Shown here: piece after piece, positions 1-10,358 of the stretch
Layout of the letters: each line of letters opens with the position of its first letter
Numbering within the stretch: position 1 is the stretch's first letter
Assembly (NCBI GenBank): GCA_028554795.2
Contig: CM068839.1
Coordinates: forward strand, 88,061,540-88,125,539
Reading direction: 5' to 3'
Length of the DNA: 64,000 bases
Origin: Sinohyriopsis cumingii
Taxonomy: Eukaryota > Mollusca > Bivalvia > Unionida > Unionidae
Notes under the pieces: generated by a model
Told to the model about the DNA's origin: nothing
Seen by the model: the letters and a program-made list of their open reading frames with translations, nothing else
Database searches by the model: none
Made by a program: the position numbers and the translations under genes

Positions 1-273
1 ACTTAAAAGTGTTTAATTCAATTTTTAAATTCACAAAAATGTGAGAAATACAATAAAACTCAAGAAATCTTTATTTGTTGGTATTCCGCAGCGTAACAAA
101 TGGAACGTAACGCCCAGTGTAATTTCGACAATTTAGAACAAATCTTCATATGCGACAAAAAGATTTCAAAGAAACTATATATGTAATCTTTACTGGTTCG
201 ATCTACAAGTAAATAACTCCAGGATTCAGCTAATGGTGTACATTTCAAAAGGGAAATGGGATGAAATTGTCTC
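1..273. repeat. Unit 5' block, alpha version, and lead-in to the minisatellite
   Basis: This is non-coding AT-rich DNA at the start of every unit. Two versions exist. Alpha (here) follows an S-type tail and is normally the start of an L unit. Beta (first copy 5180-5398) follows an L-type tail. They differ at about a dozen sites, including an ACTTAAAAG versus ACTTGAAAG start, TTCACAAAAATG versus TTCGGAAAAATG, and AAATAACTCC versus AAATAGCTGC near offset 211-220. A weak GGTTCGA match to a Pol III B box lies at 195-201 without an A box. I see no gene. The block matters because alpha/beta status reveals which units are recombinant. Confidence 0.85.
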
Positions 274-625
274 GAAGTAATTGTAACCAAAGCGTACTAA
301 AAGATTACATAGCTCGCCTCTTTGAAGTAATTATAAACAATGTAATAAACGAGTATGTATCTCAACAATTTGATGTAATTGTAACCAGAGTACTAAAGCC
401 GAGTAAATATCTCAACTCGTTGAAGCAACTGTATAACTGTAACAAGAGTAATAAATGAGTATATATCTCAACTCTCTGAAGTAATTGTAACCAAAGTACA
501 ATAAATGATTACATAGCTCATCTCTTAGAGGTAATTGTAACTAGTCTAATAAACTATTACATATCTCAGCTCTTCCAAGCAATTGTAAACAAAATGTAAT
601 AAATAACAGCTTAGATGACCTCTTC
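274..625. repeat. Nested minisatellite, seven ~50-bp copies (S unit example)
   Basis: Seven degenerate direct copies of 50, 48, 50, 56, 50, 48 and 50 bp fill this stretch exactly. Each begins near GAAGTAATTGTAACC and ends near ATCTCAACTCTTT. The core GTAATTGTAAC is nearly its own reverse complement. Copies within one unit differ at many sites, whereas the same copy in different units is almost identical, so the minisatellite formed before the large units were amplified. It sits at the same offset (274-625) in the other units, apart from 1-bp shifts in L units that carry a small upstream indel. Function unknown. Confidence 0.9.
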
Positions 626-660
626 GATGCATTTAATAGTCTTCAGTTTACATAATAAAA

Positions 661-1248
661 CTAATTATCATGCAGGTCAAAGGTCTTGGTGAGGTCGATG
701 AACATCATGTAGAGTGGTTGACCTTGCTCTGTGTTCTTCTCTTGGAGTTGTCGTATGGAAAATATCCTGTCTGTCGTCGACCTGCCTGCATTAAAGCCGC
801 ACTGGGATTCCAGGTGCACACTGTCCGCCAGCAACTGCAGCCTGTTGAATATAATGCGGGCATACACGTTGCCAACGATGCTCAGAAGCGAGATCAAGCG
901 AGATCCCTCTGTAATTATTACAGTCACTGAGGTCGCCATTGTTTTTGTAAACGGTATCTCGCGCATGTCTTGGGGTCCGCTCCTTCCTCCCAGCGGATTC
1001 AAAGTAGCTCATGCAGTGGCTGAAGGAATGTTTGTTTCCCACGTTCGATAGCTTCGGGCGGGATGATGTCACTACCTGGTGCTTTGTCGTTTGGGAGGGA
1101 GTCGATTGCTTTGCTGAGCTCCTCTAAGGTGGGCACTTTGTCGAGCTCATCCATGGTGGGCAGTTTTTATGCTGCTAGGGGCCGCATCGGTGACTGACAT
1201 TTCTTGGGAGTATAGCTCTAGGTAGTGTTCCACCCATCTGGCCATCTG
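661..1248 (-). pseudogene. S-type LINE reverse transcriptase fragment (dead), unit 1
   Basis: On the minus strand, three frames together spell part of a non-LTR retrotransposon reverse transcriptase. Reading from 1248 downward: RWVEHYLELYSQE (linker), then LDKVPTLEELSKAIDSLP with the family-typical NDKAPGSD, then HELLCLCWEE, NNGDLSDCNNYRGISL, LSIVGNVYARIIFNRLQ, SQCGFNAGRSTTDR, and LYMMFIDLTKTFD (motif A, with the expected Asp). The fragment stops just after motif A, so motif C (YxDD), the thumb and the 3' UTR are missing. Breaks: a stop before the LP(T)MDEL segment, a frameshift after CWEE, and a 10-bp tandem duplication near 889-908 that shifts frame between YRGISL and LSIVG. It cannot make an active enzyme. 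Upstream linker and endonuclease are lost, the linker at the 1,017-bp deletion. The element clade is not assigned. This copy carries the GGATTC variant near 974. Confidence 0.85.
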
Positions 1249-1390
1249 TCATACTTAATGCAAAATAATGGTGAAAGACAAACGTTAATTCAAATAAAGC
1301 ATCGCACACATACACACGAATGCAACAAGTGTATACAGACATGATGTCTTCCGTCGTCATACTATATACACCGGCTAATCAACAATAACT
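1249..1390. repeat. Unit tail with short CA-rich stretch (S type)
   Basis: 142 bp common to S and L (L counterpart 5038-5179). Contains a CACACATACACAC stretch and an AATAAA. S-type tails end in CGGCTAATCAACAATAACT, L-type in CGATAAATCAACAATAACT. Tail type predicts the alpha or beta block of the next unit at every junction in the window. Confidence 0.85.
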
Positions 1391-2780
1391 ACTTAAAAGT
1401 GTTTAATTCAATTTTTAAATTCACAAAAATGTGAGAAATACAATAAAACTCAAGAAATCTTTATTTGTTGGTATTCCGCAGCGTAACAAATGGAACGTAA
1501 CGCCCAGTGTAATTTCGACAATTTAGAACAAATCTTCATATGCGACAAAAAGATTTCAAAGAAACTATATATGTAATCTTTACTGGTTCGATCTACAAGT
1601 AAATAACTCCAGGATTCAGCTAATGGTGTACATTTCAAAAGGGAAATGGGATGAAATTGTCTCGAAGTAATTGTAACCAAAGCGTACTAAAAGATTACAT
1701 AGCTCGCCTCTTTGAAGTAATTATAAACAATGTAATAAACGAGTATGTATCTCAACAATTTGATGTAATTGTAACCAGAGTACTAAAGCCGAGTAAATAT
1801 CTCAACTCGTTGAAGCAACTGTATAACTGTAACAAGAGTAATAAATGAGTATATATCTCAACTCTCTGAAGTAATTGTAACCAAAGTACAATAAATGATT
1901 ACATAGCTCATCTCTTAGAGGTAATTGTAACTAGTCTAATAAACTATTACATATCTCAGCTCTTCCAAGCAATTGTAAACAAAATGTAATAAATAACAGC
2001 TTAGATGACCTCTTCGATGCATTTAATAGTCTTCAGTTTACATAATAAAACTAATTATCATGCAGGTCAAAGGTCTTGGTGAGGTCGATGAACATCATGT
2101 AGAGTGGTTGACCTTGCTCTGTGTTCTTCTCTTGGAGTTGTCGTATGGAAAATATCCTGTCTGTCGTCGACCTGCCTGCATTAAAGCCGCACTGGGATTC
2201 CAGGTGCACACTGTCCGCCAGCAACTGCAGCCTGTTGAATATAATGCGGGCATACACGTTGCCAACGATGCTCAGAAGCGAGATCAAGCGAGATCCCTCT
2301 GTAATTATTACAGTCACTGAGGTCGCCATTGTTTTTGTAAACGGTATCTCGCGCATGTCTTGGGGTCCGCTCCTTCCTCCCAGCGGATTCAAAGTAGCTC
2401 ATGCAGTGGCTGAAGGAATGTTTGTTTCCCACGTTCGATAGCTTCGGGCGGGATGATGTCACTACCTGGTGCTTTGTCGTTTGGGAGGGAGTCGATTGCT
2501 TTGCTGAGCTCCTCTAAGGTGGGCACTTTGTCGAGCTCATCCATGGTGGGCAGTTTTTATGCTGCTAGGGGCCGCATCGGTGACTGACATTTCTTGGGAG
2601 TATAGCTCTAGGTAGTGTTCCACCCATCTGGCCATCTGTCATACATAATGCAAAATAATGGTGAAAGACAAACGTTAATTCAAATAAAGCATCGCACACA
2701 TACACACGAATGCAACAAGTGTATACAGACATGATGTCTTCCGTCGTCATACTATATACACCGGCTAATCAACAATAACT
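1391..2780. repeat. Unit 2, S type (alpha-S)
   Basis: Appears identical to unit 1 except T to A at 2645. It is a second alpha-S in a row, so the left edge carries at least two, and probably three, consecutive S units. Confidence 0.95.
2051..2638 (-). pseudogene. S-type LINE RT fragment, unit 2
   Basis: Same breaks as unit 1, including the GGATTC variant; no difference noticed in the fragment. Confidence 0.82.
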
Positions 2781-3053
2781 ACTTAAAAGTGTTTAATTCA
2801 ATTTTTAAATTCACAAAAATGTGAGAAATACAATAAAACTCAAGAAATCTTTATTTGTTGGTATTCCGCAGCGTAACAAATGGAACGTAACGCCCAGTGT
2901 AATTTCGACAATTTAGAACAAATCTTCATATGCGACAAAAAGATTTCAAAGAAACTATATATGTAATCTTTACTGGTTCGATCTACAAGTAAATAACTCC
3001 AGGATTCAGTTTATGGTGTACATTTCAAAAGGGAAATGGGATGAAATTATCTC

Positions 3054-3405
3054 GAAGTAATTGTAACCAAAGTGTACTAAAAGATTACATAGCTCGCCTC
3101 TTTGAAGTAATTATAAACAATGTAATAAACGAGTATGTATCTCAACTATTTGATGTAATTGAAACCAGAGTATTAAAGCCGAGTAAATATCTCAACTCGT
3201 TGAAGTAACTGTATAACTGTAAAAAGAGTAATAAATAAGTATATATCTCAATTCTCTGAAGTAATTGTAACCAAAATACAATAAATGATTACATAGCTCA
3301 TCTCTTCAAGGTAATTGTAACTAGTCTAATAAACTATTACATATCTCAGCTCTTCCAAGCAATTGTTAACAAAATGTAATAAATAACAGCTTAGATGACC
3401 TCTTC
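3054..3405. repeat. Nested minisatellite, L unit example
   Basis: These are the same seven ~50-bp copies as in the S unit, at the same offset and with the same total length. L-type differences include GAAACCAGAGTATT for GTAACCAGAGTACT, GAAGTAACTG for GAAGCAACTG, GTAAAAAGAG for GTAACAAGAG and CTTCAAGG for CTTAGAGG. These fixed S/L differences serve as markers for conversion between unit types. Confidence 0.88.
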
Positions 3406-3441
3406 GATGCATTTAATAGTCTTCAGTTTACATAATAAAAA

Positions 3442-4440
3442 CTAATTATCATGCAGGTCAATGGTCTTGGTGAGTTCAATGAACATCATGTAGAGTGGTT
3501 GACCTTGCTCTGTGTTCTTCTCTTGGAGTTGTCGTATGGAAAAGATCATGTCTGTCGTCGACCTGCCTGCTTTAAAGCCGCACTGGGATTCCAGGTGCAC
3601 ACGGTCCGCCAGCAACTGCAGCCTGTTGAGTATAATGCGAGAATACACTTTGCCAACGATGCTCAGAAGCGAGATCCCTCTGTAATTATTACAGTCACTG
3701 AGGTCGCCATTGTTTTTGTAAACGGTATCTCGCGCATATCTTGGAGGACCGCTCCTTTCCTCCCAGCAGAGACAAAGTAGCTCATGCAGCAGCTGAAGCA
3801 ATGTTGGTTTCCCACGTTCGATAGCTTTGGGCGGGATGCTGTCACTACATTGTGCTTTGTCGTTTGGGGCGGAGTCGATTGCTTTGTTGAGCTCCTCTAA
3901 GGTGGGCACTTTGTGGAGCTCCTCTATGGTGGGCAGTTTTTATGCTGCTAGGGCTGCATCGGTGACTGACATTTCTTGGGAGCATAGCTCTGAGTAGTGT
4001 TCCACCCATCTGGCCATCTGCTGCTCGCAGTCAGTGATCTCCTCTCCCGTCAGAGATTTCTGGCGGACGATCCCTTTCACCATAGGGCCTAGAGCCTTCT
4101 TGATATCACAGTACATACCTTGGATGTTTCCGGATTCGGCACTGCGCTGGAGTCCTTCACATAGTTGTTACCAGTACTCGTTCGCGCACTGTCTAGCGAT
4201 GTGTTGGGTGTTGCTTCGAGCGCTTCTGAGATCAGCAAGCATCCGTTCATTAGGGCATTTTTTGTAAGCTTTGAAGGCTTTTCATTTGTCTTCGATTATT
4301 GGTTCTATCCTTGATAGATGTGCGCTGAACTAGTGCCAAACGTGGCCATGGCTGTGCTGTAGATGACACCCTTCATGGCGCTCCACATGGCTGTGGCATC
4401 GTGATCTGGCAGGTCTTGGAGTGCCTGGTCCAGGGCTAGT
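3442..4440 (-). pseudogene. L-type LINE reverse transcriptase fragment (dead), unit 3
   Basis: The longest form of the retrotransposon remnant. Reading the minus strand from about 4436: ALDQALQDLPDHDATAMW and STAMATFGTS (region between endonuclease and RT), then after a frame change AYKKCPNERMLADLRSAR, CANEYW, GNIQGMYCDIKKALGP, RWVEHYSELCSQEMSVT, PTLEELNKAIDSAPND, HELLCLCWEE, NNYRGISLLSIVGKVYSR, ESQCGFKAGRSTTDMIF and LYMMFIELTKTID, ending shortly after motif A. From about 4315 to 3442 one frame holds nearly all of this, broken by stops TGA 4282-4284, TAA 4168-4170 and TAA 3940-3942. The last 155 codons (3442-3909) are open but start at a GTG inside the domain, so this is a remnant and not a gene. 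Motif A has Glu for the catalytic Asp. Motif C is absent. The LINE order is colinear across the point where S is deleted, showing that L keeps the older structure. Confidence 0.87.
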
Positions 4441-5037
4441 ATGAGAATACAAGAGTATATCACAATTATGCTCATGCAGCTCTGAGATTTTTTCAGAGAC
4501 GTACGAAAATTCAATCAAAATCCAATTAAACATTTTATAATTTCATTTGTATTAAATGTTCTAATTCGAGGTTATTAAAAGCTTATTACATGAATAAACT
4601 GCACAATTTTGCAGGTGCCACATTTTACTTAAATAAAAACAGACACCATGAAAAAGGAAAAATCAGCCAAATATATTCATATATTACCAAAACATAATGC
4701 AAATAGACTTTTTTTTATATAAATTATTACAAAAAGTGCACATGTAAGATTTATAAATTCTTTGGTTGATCTTTTTTATTCTGGCTGTGTCATACAGGAA
4801 ATGTTTTTTAAACTAAACAGGCATTGGATATTGAAAATCAATTATAATCCTTATTATTGCAGCATATATACTTGTCAATTATTCTGGCCAAGCATTATGC
4901 TATAAGAATTGCATTGCATAAATGGAAATATATTGTACTGCAAACCCACTTCCTCACATCCGACCCTGTTATCTGTTGAATGAATGTATTCTACAAGTAT
5001 CCTCAATGGCATGAATATGTGTTTTCTCTGAAATGTT
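4441..5037. other. AT-rich L-specific segment of unknown origin (first copy)
   Basis: About 600 bp between the upstream limit of LINE homology and the common tail, present in every complete L unit and absent from every S unit. It is AT-rich with homopolymer runs (T run near 4709-4716; TTTTTT near 4804). Length differences between L units map mostly to these runs and to the A run in the alpha block. No protein similarity is recognised. In some L units (for example 22806-22991 and 45532-45732) a TGA to TCA change lets a 61-66 codon plus-strand frame stay open; this looks accidental. It could be original flanking DNA into which the LINE inserted, or more of the element's non-coding part. Confidence 0.7.
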
Positions 5038-5179
5038 TCAAACTTAATGCAAAATAATGGTGAAAGACAAACGTTAATTCAAATAAAGCATCACACACAT
5101 ACACACGAATGCAACAAGTGTATACAGACAGGATGTCTTTCTTTGTCATACTATTTACACCGATAAATCAACAATAACT

Positions 5180-6569
5180 ACTTGAAAGTGTTTTATTCAA
5201 TTTTTAAATTCGGAAAAATGTTAGAAATACAATAAAACTCAAGAAATATTTATTTGTTGGTATTCCGCAGCGTGACAAATGGAACGTAACGCTCAGTGTA
5301 ATTTCGACAATTTAGAACAAATGTTCATAACCGACAAAAAGATTTCAAAGAAACTATATATGTAATCTTTACTGGTTCGATCTACAAGTAAATAGCTGCA
5401 GGATTCAGCTAATGGTGTACATTTCAAAAGGGAAATGGGATGAAATTGTCTCGAAGTAATTGTAACCAAAGCGTACTAAAAGATTACATAGCTCGCCTCT
5501 TTGAAGTAATTATAAACAATGTAATAAACGAGTATGTATCTCAACAATTTGATGTAATTGTAACCAGAGTACTAAAGCCGAGTAAATATCTCAACTCGTT
5601 GAAGCAACTGTATAACTGTAACAAGAGTAATAAATGAGTATATATCTCAACTCTCTGAAGTAATTGTAACCAAAGTACAATAAATGATTACATAGCTCAT
5701 CTCTTAGAGGTAATTGTAACTAGTCTAATAAACTATTACATATCTCAGCTCTTCCAAGCAATTGTAAACAAAATGTAATAAATAACAGCTTAGATGACCT
5801 CTTCGATGCATTTAATAGTCTTCAGTTTACATAATAAAACTAATTATCATGCAGGTCAAAGGTCTTGGTGAGGTCGATGAACATCATGTAGAGTGGTTGA
5901 CCTTGCTCTGTGTTCTTCTCTTGGAGTTGTCGTATGGAAAATATCCTGTCTGTCGTCGACCTGCCTGCATTAAAGCCGCACTGGGATTCCAGGTGCACAC
6001 TGTCCGCCAGCAACTGCAGCCTGTTGAATATAATGCGGGCATACACGTTGCCAACGATGCTCAGAAGCGAGATCAAGCGAGATCCCTCTGTAATTATTAC
6101 AGTCACTGAGGTCGCCATTGTTTTTGTAAACGGTATCTCGCGCATGTCTTGGGGTCCGCTCCTTCCTCCCAGCGGATTCAAAGTAGCTCATGCAGTGGCT
6201 GAAGGAATGTTTGTTTCCCACGTTCGATAGCTTCGGGCGGGATGATGTCACTACCTGGTGCTTTGTCGTTTGGGAGGGAGTCGATTGCTTTGCTGAGCTC
6301 CTCTAAGGTGGGCACTTTGTCGAGCTCATCCATGGTGGGCAGTTTTTATGCTGCTAGGGGCCGCATCGGTGACTGACATTTCTTGGGAGTATAGCTCTAG
6401 GTAGTGTTCCACCCATCTGGCCATCTGTCATACTTAATGCAAAATAATGGTGAAAGACAAACGTTAATTCAAATAAAGCATCGCACACATACACACGAAT
6501 GCAACAAGTGTATACAGACATGATGTCTTCCGTCGTCATACTATATACACCGGCTAATCAACAATAACT
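5180..6569. repeat. Unit 4, S type (beta-S with left-domain variant)
   Basis: The only unit that joins a beta 5' block to the GCGGATTCAAAG variant (about 6172-6183). Every other beta-S has GCAGAGACAAAG there. It looks like the product of a crossover between a beta-S and a neighbouring alpha-S. Confidence 0.95.
5840..6427 (-). pseudogene. S-type LINE RT fragment, unit 4
   Basis: Carries the GGATTC variant, unlike all other copies in beta-S units. Confidence 0.82.
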
Positions 6570-8968
6570 ACTTAAAAGTGTTTAATTCAATTTTTAAATT
6601 CACAAAAATGTGAGAAATACAATAAAACTCAAGAAATCTTTATTTGTTGGTATTCCGCAGCGTAACAAATGGAACGTAACGCCCAGTGTAATTTCGACAA
6701 TTTAGAACAAATCTTCATATGCGACAAAAAGATTTCAAAGAAACTATATATGTAATCTTTACTGGTTCGATCTACAAGTAAATAACTCCAGGATTCAGTT
6801 TATGGTGTACATTTCAAAAGGGAAATGGGATGAAATTATCTCGAAGTAATTGTAAGCAAAGTGTACTAAAAGATTACATAGCTCGCCTCTTTGAAGTAAT
6901 TATAAACAATGTAATAAACGAGTATGTATCTCAACTATTTGATGTAATTGAAACCAGAGTATTAAAGCCGAGTAAATATCTCAACTCGTTGAAGTAACTG
7001 TATAACTGTAAAAAGAGTAATAAATAAGTATATATCTCAATTCTCTGAAGTAATTGTAACCAAAATACAATAAATGATTACATAGCTCATCTCTTCAAGG
7101 TAATTGTAACTAGTCTAATAAACTATTACATATCTCAGCTCTTCCAAGCAATTGTTAACAAAATGTAATAAATAACAGCTTAGATGACCTCTTCGATGCA
7201 TTTAATAGTCTTCAGTTTACATAATAAAAACTAATTATCATGCAGGTCAATGGTCTTGGTGAGTTCAATGAACATCATGTAGAGTGGTTGACCTTGCTCT
7301 GTGTTCTTCTCTTGGAGTTGTCGTATGGAAAAGATCATGTCTGTCGTCGACCTGCCTGCTTTAAAGCCGCACTGGGATTCCAGGTGCACACGGTCCGCCA
7401 GCAACTGCAGCCTGTTGAGTATAATGCGAGAATACACTTTGCCAACGATGCTCAGAAGCGAGATCCCTCTGTAATTATTACAGTCACTGAGGTCGCCATT
7501 GTTTTTGTAAACGGTATCTCGCGCATATCTTGGAGGACCGCTCCTTTCCTCCCAGCAGAGACAAAGTAGCTCATGCAGCAGCTGAAGCAATGTTGGTTTC
7601 CCACGTTCGATAGCTTTGGGCGGGATGCTGTCACTACATTGTGCTTTGTCGTTTGGGGCGGAGTCGATTGCTTTGTTGAGCTCCTCTAAGGTGGGCACTT
7701 TGTGGAGCTCCTCTATGGTGGGCAGTTTTTATGCTGCTAGGGCTGCATCGGTGACTGACATTTCTTGGGAGCATAGCTCTGAGTAGTGTTCCACCCATCT
7801 GGCCATCTGCTGCTCGCAGTCAGTGATCTCCTCTCCCGTCAGAGATTTCTGGCGGACGATCCCTTTCACCATAGGGCCTAGAGCCTTCTTGATATCACAG
7901 TACATACCTTGGATGTTTCCGGATTCGGCACTGCGCTGGAGTCCTTCACATAGTTGTTACCAGTACTCGTTCGCGCACTGTCTAGCGATGTGTTGGGTGT
8001 TGCTTCGAGCGCTTCTGAGATCAGCAAGCATCCGTTCATTAGGGCATTTTTTGTAAGCTTTGAAGGCTTTTCATTTGTCTTCGATTATTGGTTCTATCCT
8101 TGATAGATGTGCGCTGAACTAGTGCCAAACGTGGCCATGGCTGTGCTGTAGATGACACCCTTCATGGCGCTCCACATGGCTGTGGCATCGTGATCTGGCA
8201 GGTCTTGGAGTGCCTGGTCCAGGGCTAGTATGAGAATACAAGAGTATATCACAATTATGCTCATGCAGCTCTGAGATTTTTTCAGAGACGTACGAAAATT
8301 CAATCAAAATCCAATTAAACATTTTATAATTTCATTTGTATTAAATGTTCTAATTCGAGGTTATTAAAAGCTTATTACATGAATAAACTGCACAATTTTG
8401 CAGGTGCCACATTTTACTTAAATAAAAACAGACACCATGAAAAAGGAAAAATCAGCCAAATATATTCATATATTACCAAAACATAATGCAAATAGACTTT
8501 TTTTTATATAAATTATTACAAAAAGTGCACATGTAAGATTTATAAATTCTTTGGTTGATCTTTTTTATTCTGGCTGTGTCATACAGGAAATGTTTTTTAA
8601 ACTAAACAGGCATTGGATATTGAAAATCAATTATAATCCTTATTATTGCAGCATATATACTTGTCAATTATTCTGGCCAAGCATTATGCTATAAGAATTG
8701 CATTGCATAAATGGAAATATATTGTACTGCAAACCCACTTCCTCACATCCGACCCTGTTATCTGTTGAATGAATGTATTCTACAAGTATCCTCAATGGCA
8801 TGAATATGTGTTTTCTCTGAAATGTTTCAAACTTAATGCAAAATAATGGTGAAAGACAAACGTTAATTCAAATAAAGCATCACACACATACACACGAATG
8901 CAACAAGTGTATACAGACAGGATGTCTTTCTTTGTCATACTATTTACACCGATAAATCAACAATAACT
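6570..8968. repeat. Unit 5, L type (2,399 bp)
   Basis: Very close to unit 3 but with GCAAAG near 6856, the form shared by most later L units. Confidence 0.96.
7231..8229 (-). pseudogene. L-type LINE RT fragment, unit 5
   Basis: Matches the unit 3 copy (SAPNDKAQCSDS form); open part 7231-7698, same three stops upstream. Confidence 0.85.
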
Positions 8969-10358
8969 ACTTGAAAGTGTTTTATTCAATTTTTAAATTC
9001 GGAAAAATGTTAGAAATACAATAAAACTCAAGAAATATTTATTTGTTGGTATTCCGCAGCGTGACAAATGGAACGTAACGCTCAGTGTAATTTCGACAAT
9101 TTAGAACAAATGTTCATAACCGACAAAAAGATTTCAAAGAAACTATATATGTAATCTTTACTGGTTCGATCTACAAGTAAATAGCTGCAGGATTCAGCTA
9201 ATGGTGTACATTTCAAAAGGGAAATGGGATGAAATTGTCTCGAAGTAATTGTAACCAAAGCGTACTAAAAGATTACATAGCTCGCCTCTTTGAAGTAATT
9301 ATAAACAATGTAATAAACGAGTATGTATCTCAACAATTTGATGTAATTGTAACCAGAGTACTAAAGCCGAGTAAATATCTCAACTCGTTGAAGCAACTGT
9401 ATAACTGTAACAAGAGTAATAAATGAGTATATATCTCAACTCTCTGAAGTAATTGTAACCAAAGTACAATAAATGATTACATAGCTCATCTCTTAGAGGT
9501 AATTGTAACTAGTCTAATAAACTATTACATATCTCAGCTCTTCCAAGCAATTGTAAACAAAATGTAATAAATAACAGCTTAGATGACCTCTTCGATGCAT
9601 TTAATAGTCTTCAGTTTACATAATAAAACTAATTATCATGCAGGTCAAAGGTCTTGGTGAGGTCGATGAACATCATGTAGAGTGGTTGACCTTGCTCTGT
9701 GTTCTTCTCTTGGAGTTGTCGTATGGAAAATATCCTGTCTGTCGTCGACCTGCCTGCATTAAAGCCGCACTGGGATTCCAGGTGCACACTGTCCGCCAGC
9801 AACTGCAGCCTGTTGAATATAATGCGGGCATACACGTTGCCAACGATGCTCAGAAGCGAGATCAAGCGAGATCCCTCTGTAATTATTACAGTCACTGAGG
9901 TCGCCATTGTTTTTGTAAACGGTATCTCGCGCATGTCTTGGGGTCCGCTCCTTCCTCCCAGCAGAGACAAAGTAGCTCATGCAGTGGCTGAAGGAATGTT
10001 TGTTTCCCACGTTCGATAGCTTCGGGCGGGATGATGTCACTACCTGGTGCTTTGTCGTTTGGGAGGGAGTCGATTGCTTTGCTGAGCTCCTCTAAGGTGG
10101 GCACTTTGTCGAGCTCATCCATGGTGGGCAGTTTTTATGCTGCTAGGGGCCGCATCGGTGACTGACATTTCTTGGGAGTATAGCTCTAGGTAGTGTTCCA
10201 CCCATCTGGCCATCTGTCATACTTAATGCAAAATAATGGTGAAAGACAAACGTTAATTCAAATAAAGCATCGCACACATACACACGAATGCAACAAGTGT
10301 ATACAGACATGATGTCTTCCGTCGTCATACTATATACACCGGCTAATCAACAATAACT
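8969..10358. repeat. Unit 6, S type (beta-S)
   Basis: First standard beta-S, with GCAGAGACAAAG near 9961. First member of the 5,179-bp S+S+L block 8969-14147. Confidence 0.95.
9629..10216 (-). pseudogene. S-type LINE RT fragment, unit 6
   Basis: First copy with AGAGAC in place of GGATTC. This opens a 76-codon frame (9892-10122) spelling MDELDKVPTLEELSKAID, the best-preserved stretch of the S form. Confidence 0.82.

Larger units (their letters stand above)
1..1390. repeat. Unit 1, S type (alpha-S)
   Basis: S body behind an alpha 5' block, with the GCGGATTCAAAG variant near 972-983. Since alpha follows S tails everywhere else in the window, the unseen unit before position 1 is probably another S. 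Confidence 0.95.
2781..5179. repeat. Unit 3, L type (2,399 bp)
   Basis: First complete L unit. Relative to S it carries 1,017 extra bp (4021-5037). It keeps CCAAAG at about 3067-3072, where most other L copies read GCAAAG. Confidence 0.96.

Noticed and set aside
190..215. GGTTCGATCTA resembling a Pol III B box, suggesting a tRNA-derived SINE head
   Set aside because: Only 8 of 11 positions fit, and no A box or cloverleaf-forming sequence lies upstream.
60..290. 76-codon minus-strand frame in units 1, 2, 7 and 10
   Set aside because: It appears only where an alpha block meets an S body, so it is a by-product of the recombination junction.
261..458. 65-codon plus-strand frame starting MKLSRSNCNQ in every S unit
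   Set aside because: It lies within the degenerate 50-bp minisatellite; the frame is chance and is closed in L units by TAA in GAAGTAACTG.
1043..1059. CENP-B-box-like 17-mer in S units (GTTCGATAGCTTCGGGC)
   Set aside because: It matches 8 of the 9 core bases of nTTCGnnnnAnnCGGGn but lacks the central A. It lies in LINE coding sequence, L copies have a further mismatch, and about half a match of this quality is expected by chance in 2.4 kb on two strands.
661..1072. Overlapping open frames on both strands in each S unit (60-113 codons)
   Set aside because: They are alternate frames of the broken LINE fragment or its complement, repeat in every unit, and have no independent coding signal.
1265..1345. 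AATAAA in the tail as a polyadenylation signal of a transcribed repeat
   Set aside because: AATAAA is common in DNA this AT-rich, and no transcription unit ends here.
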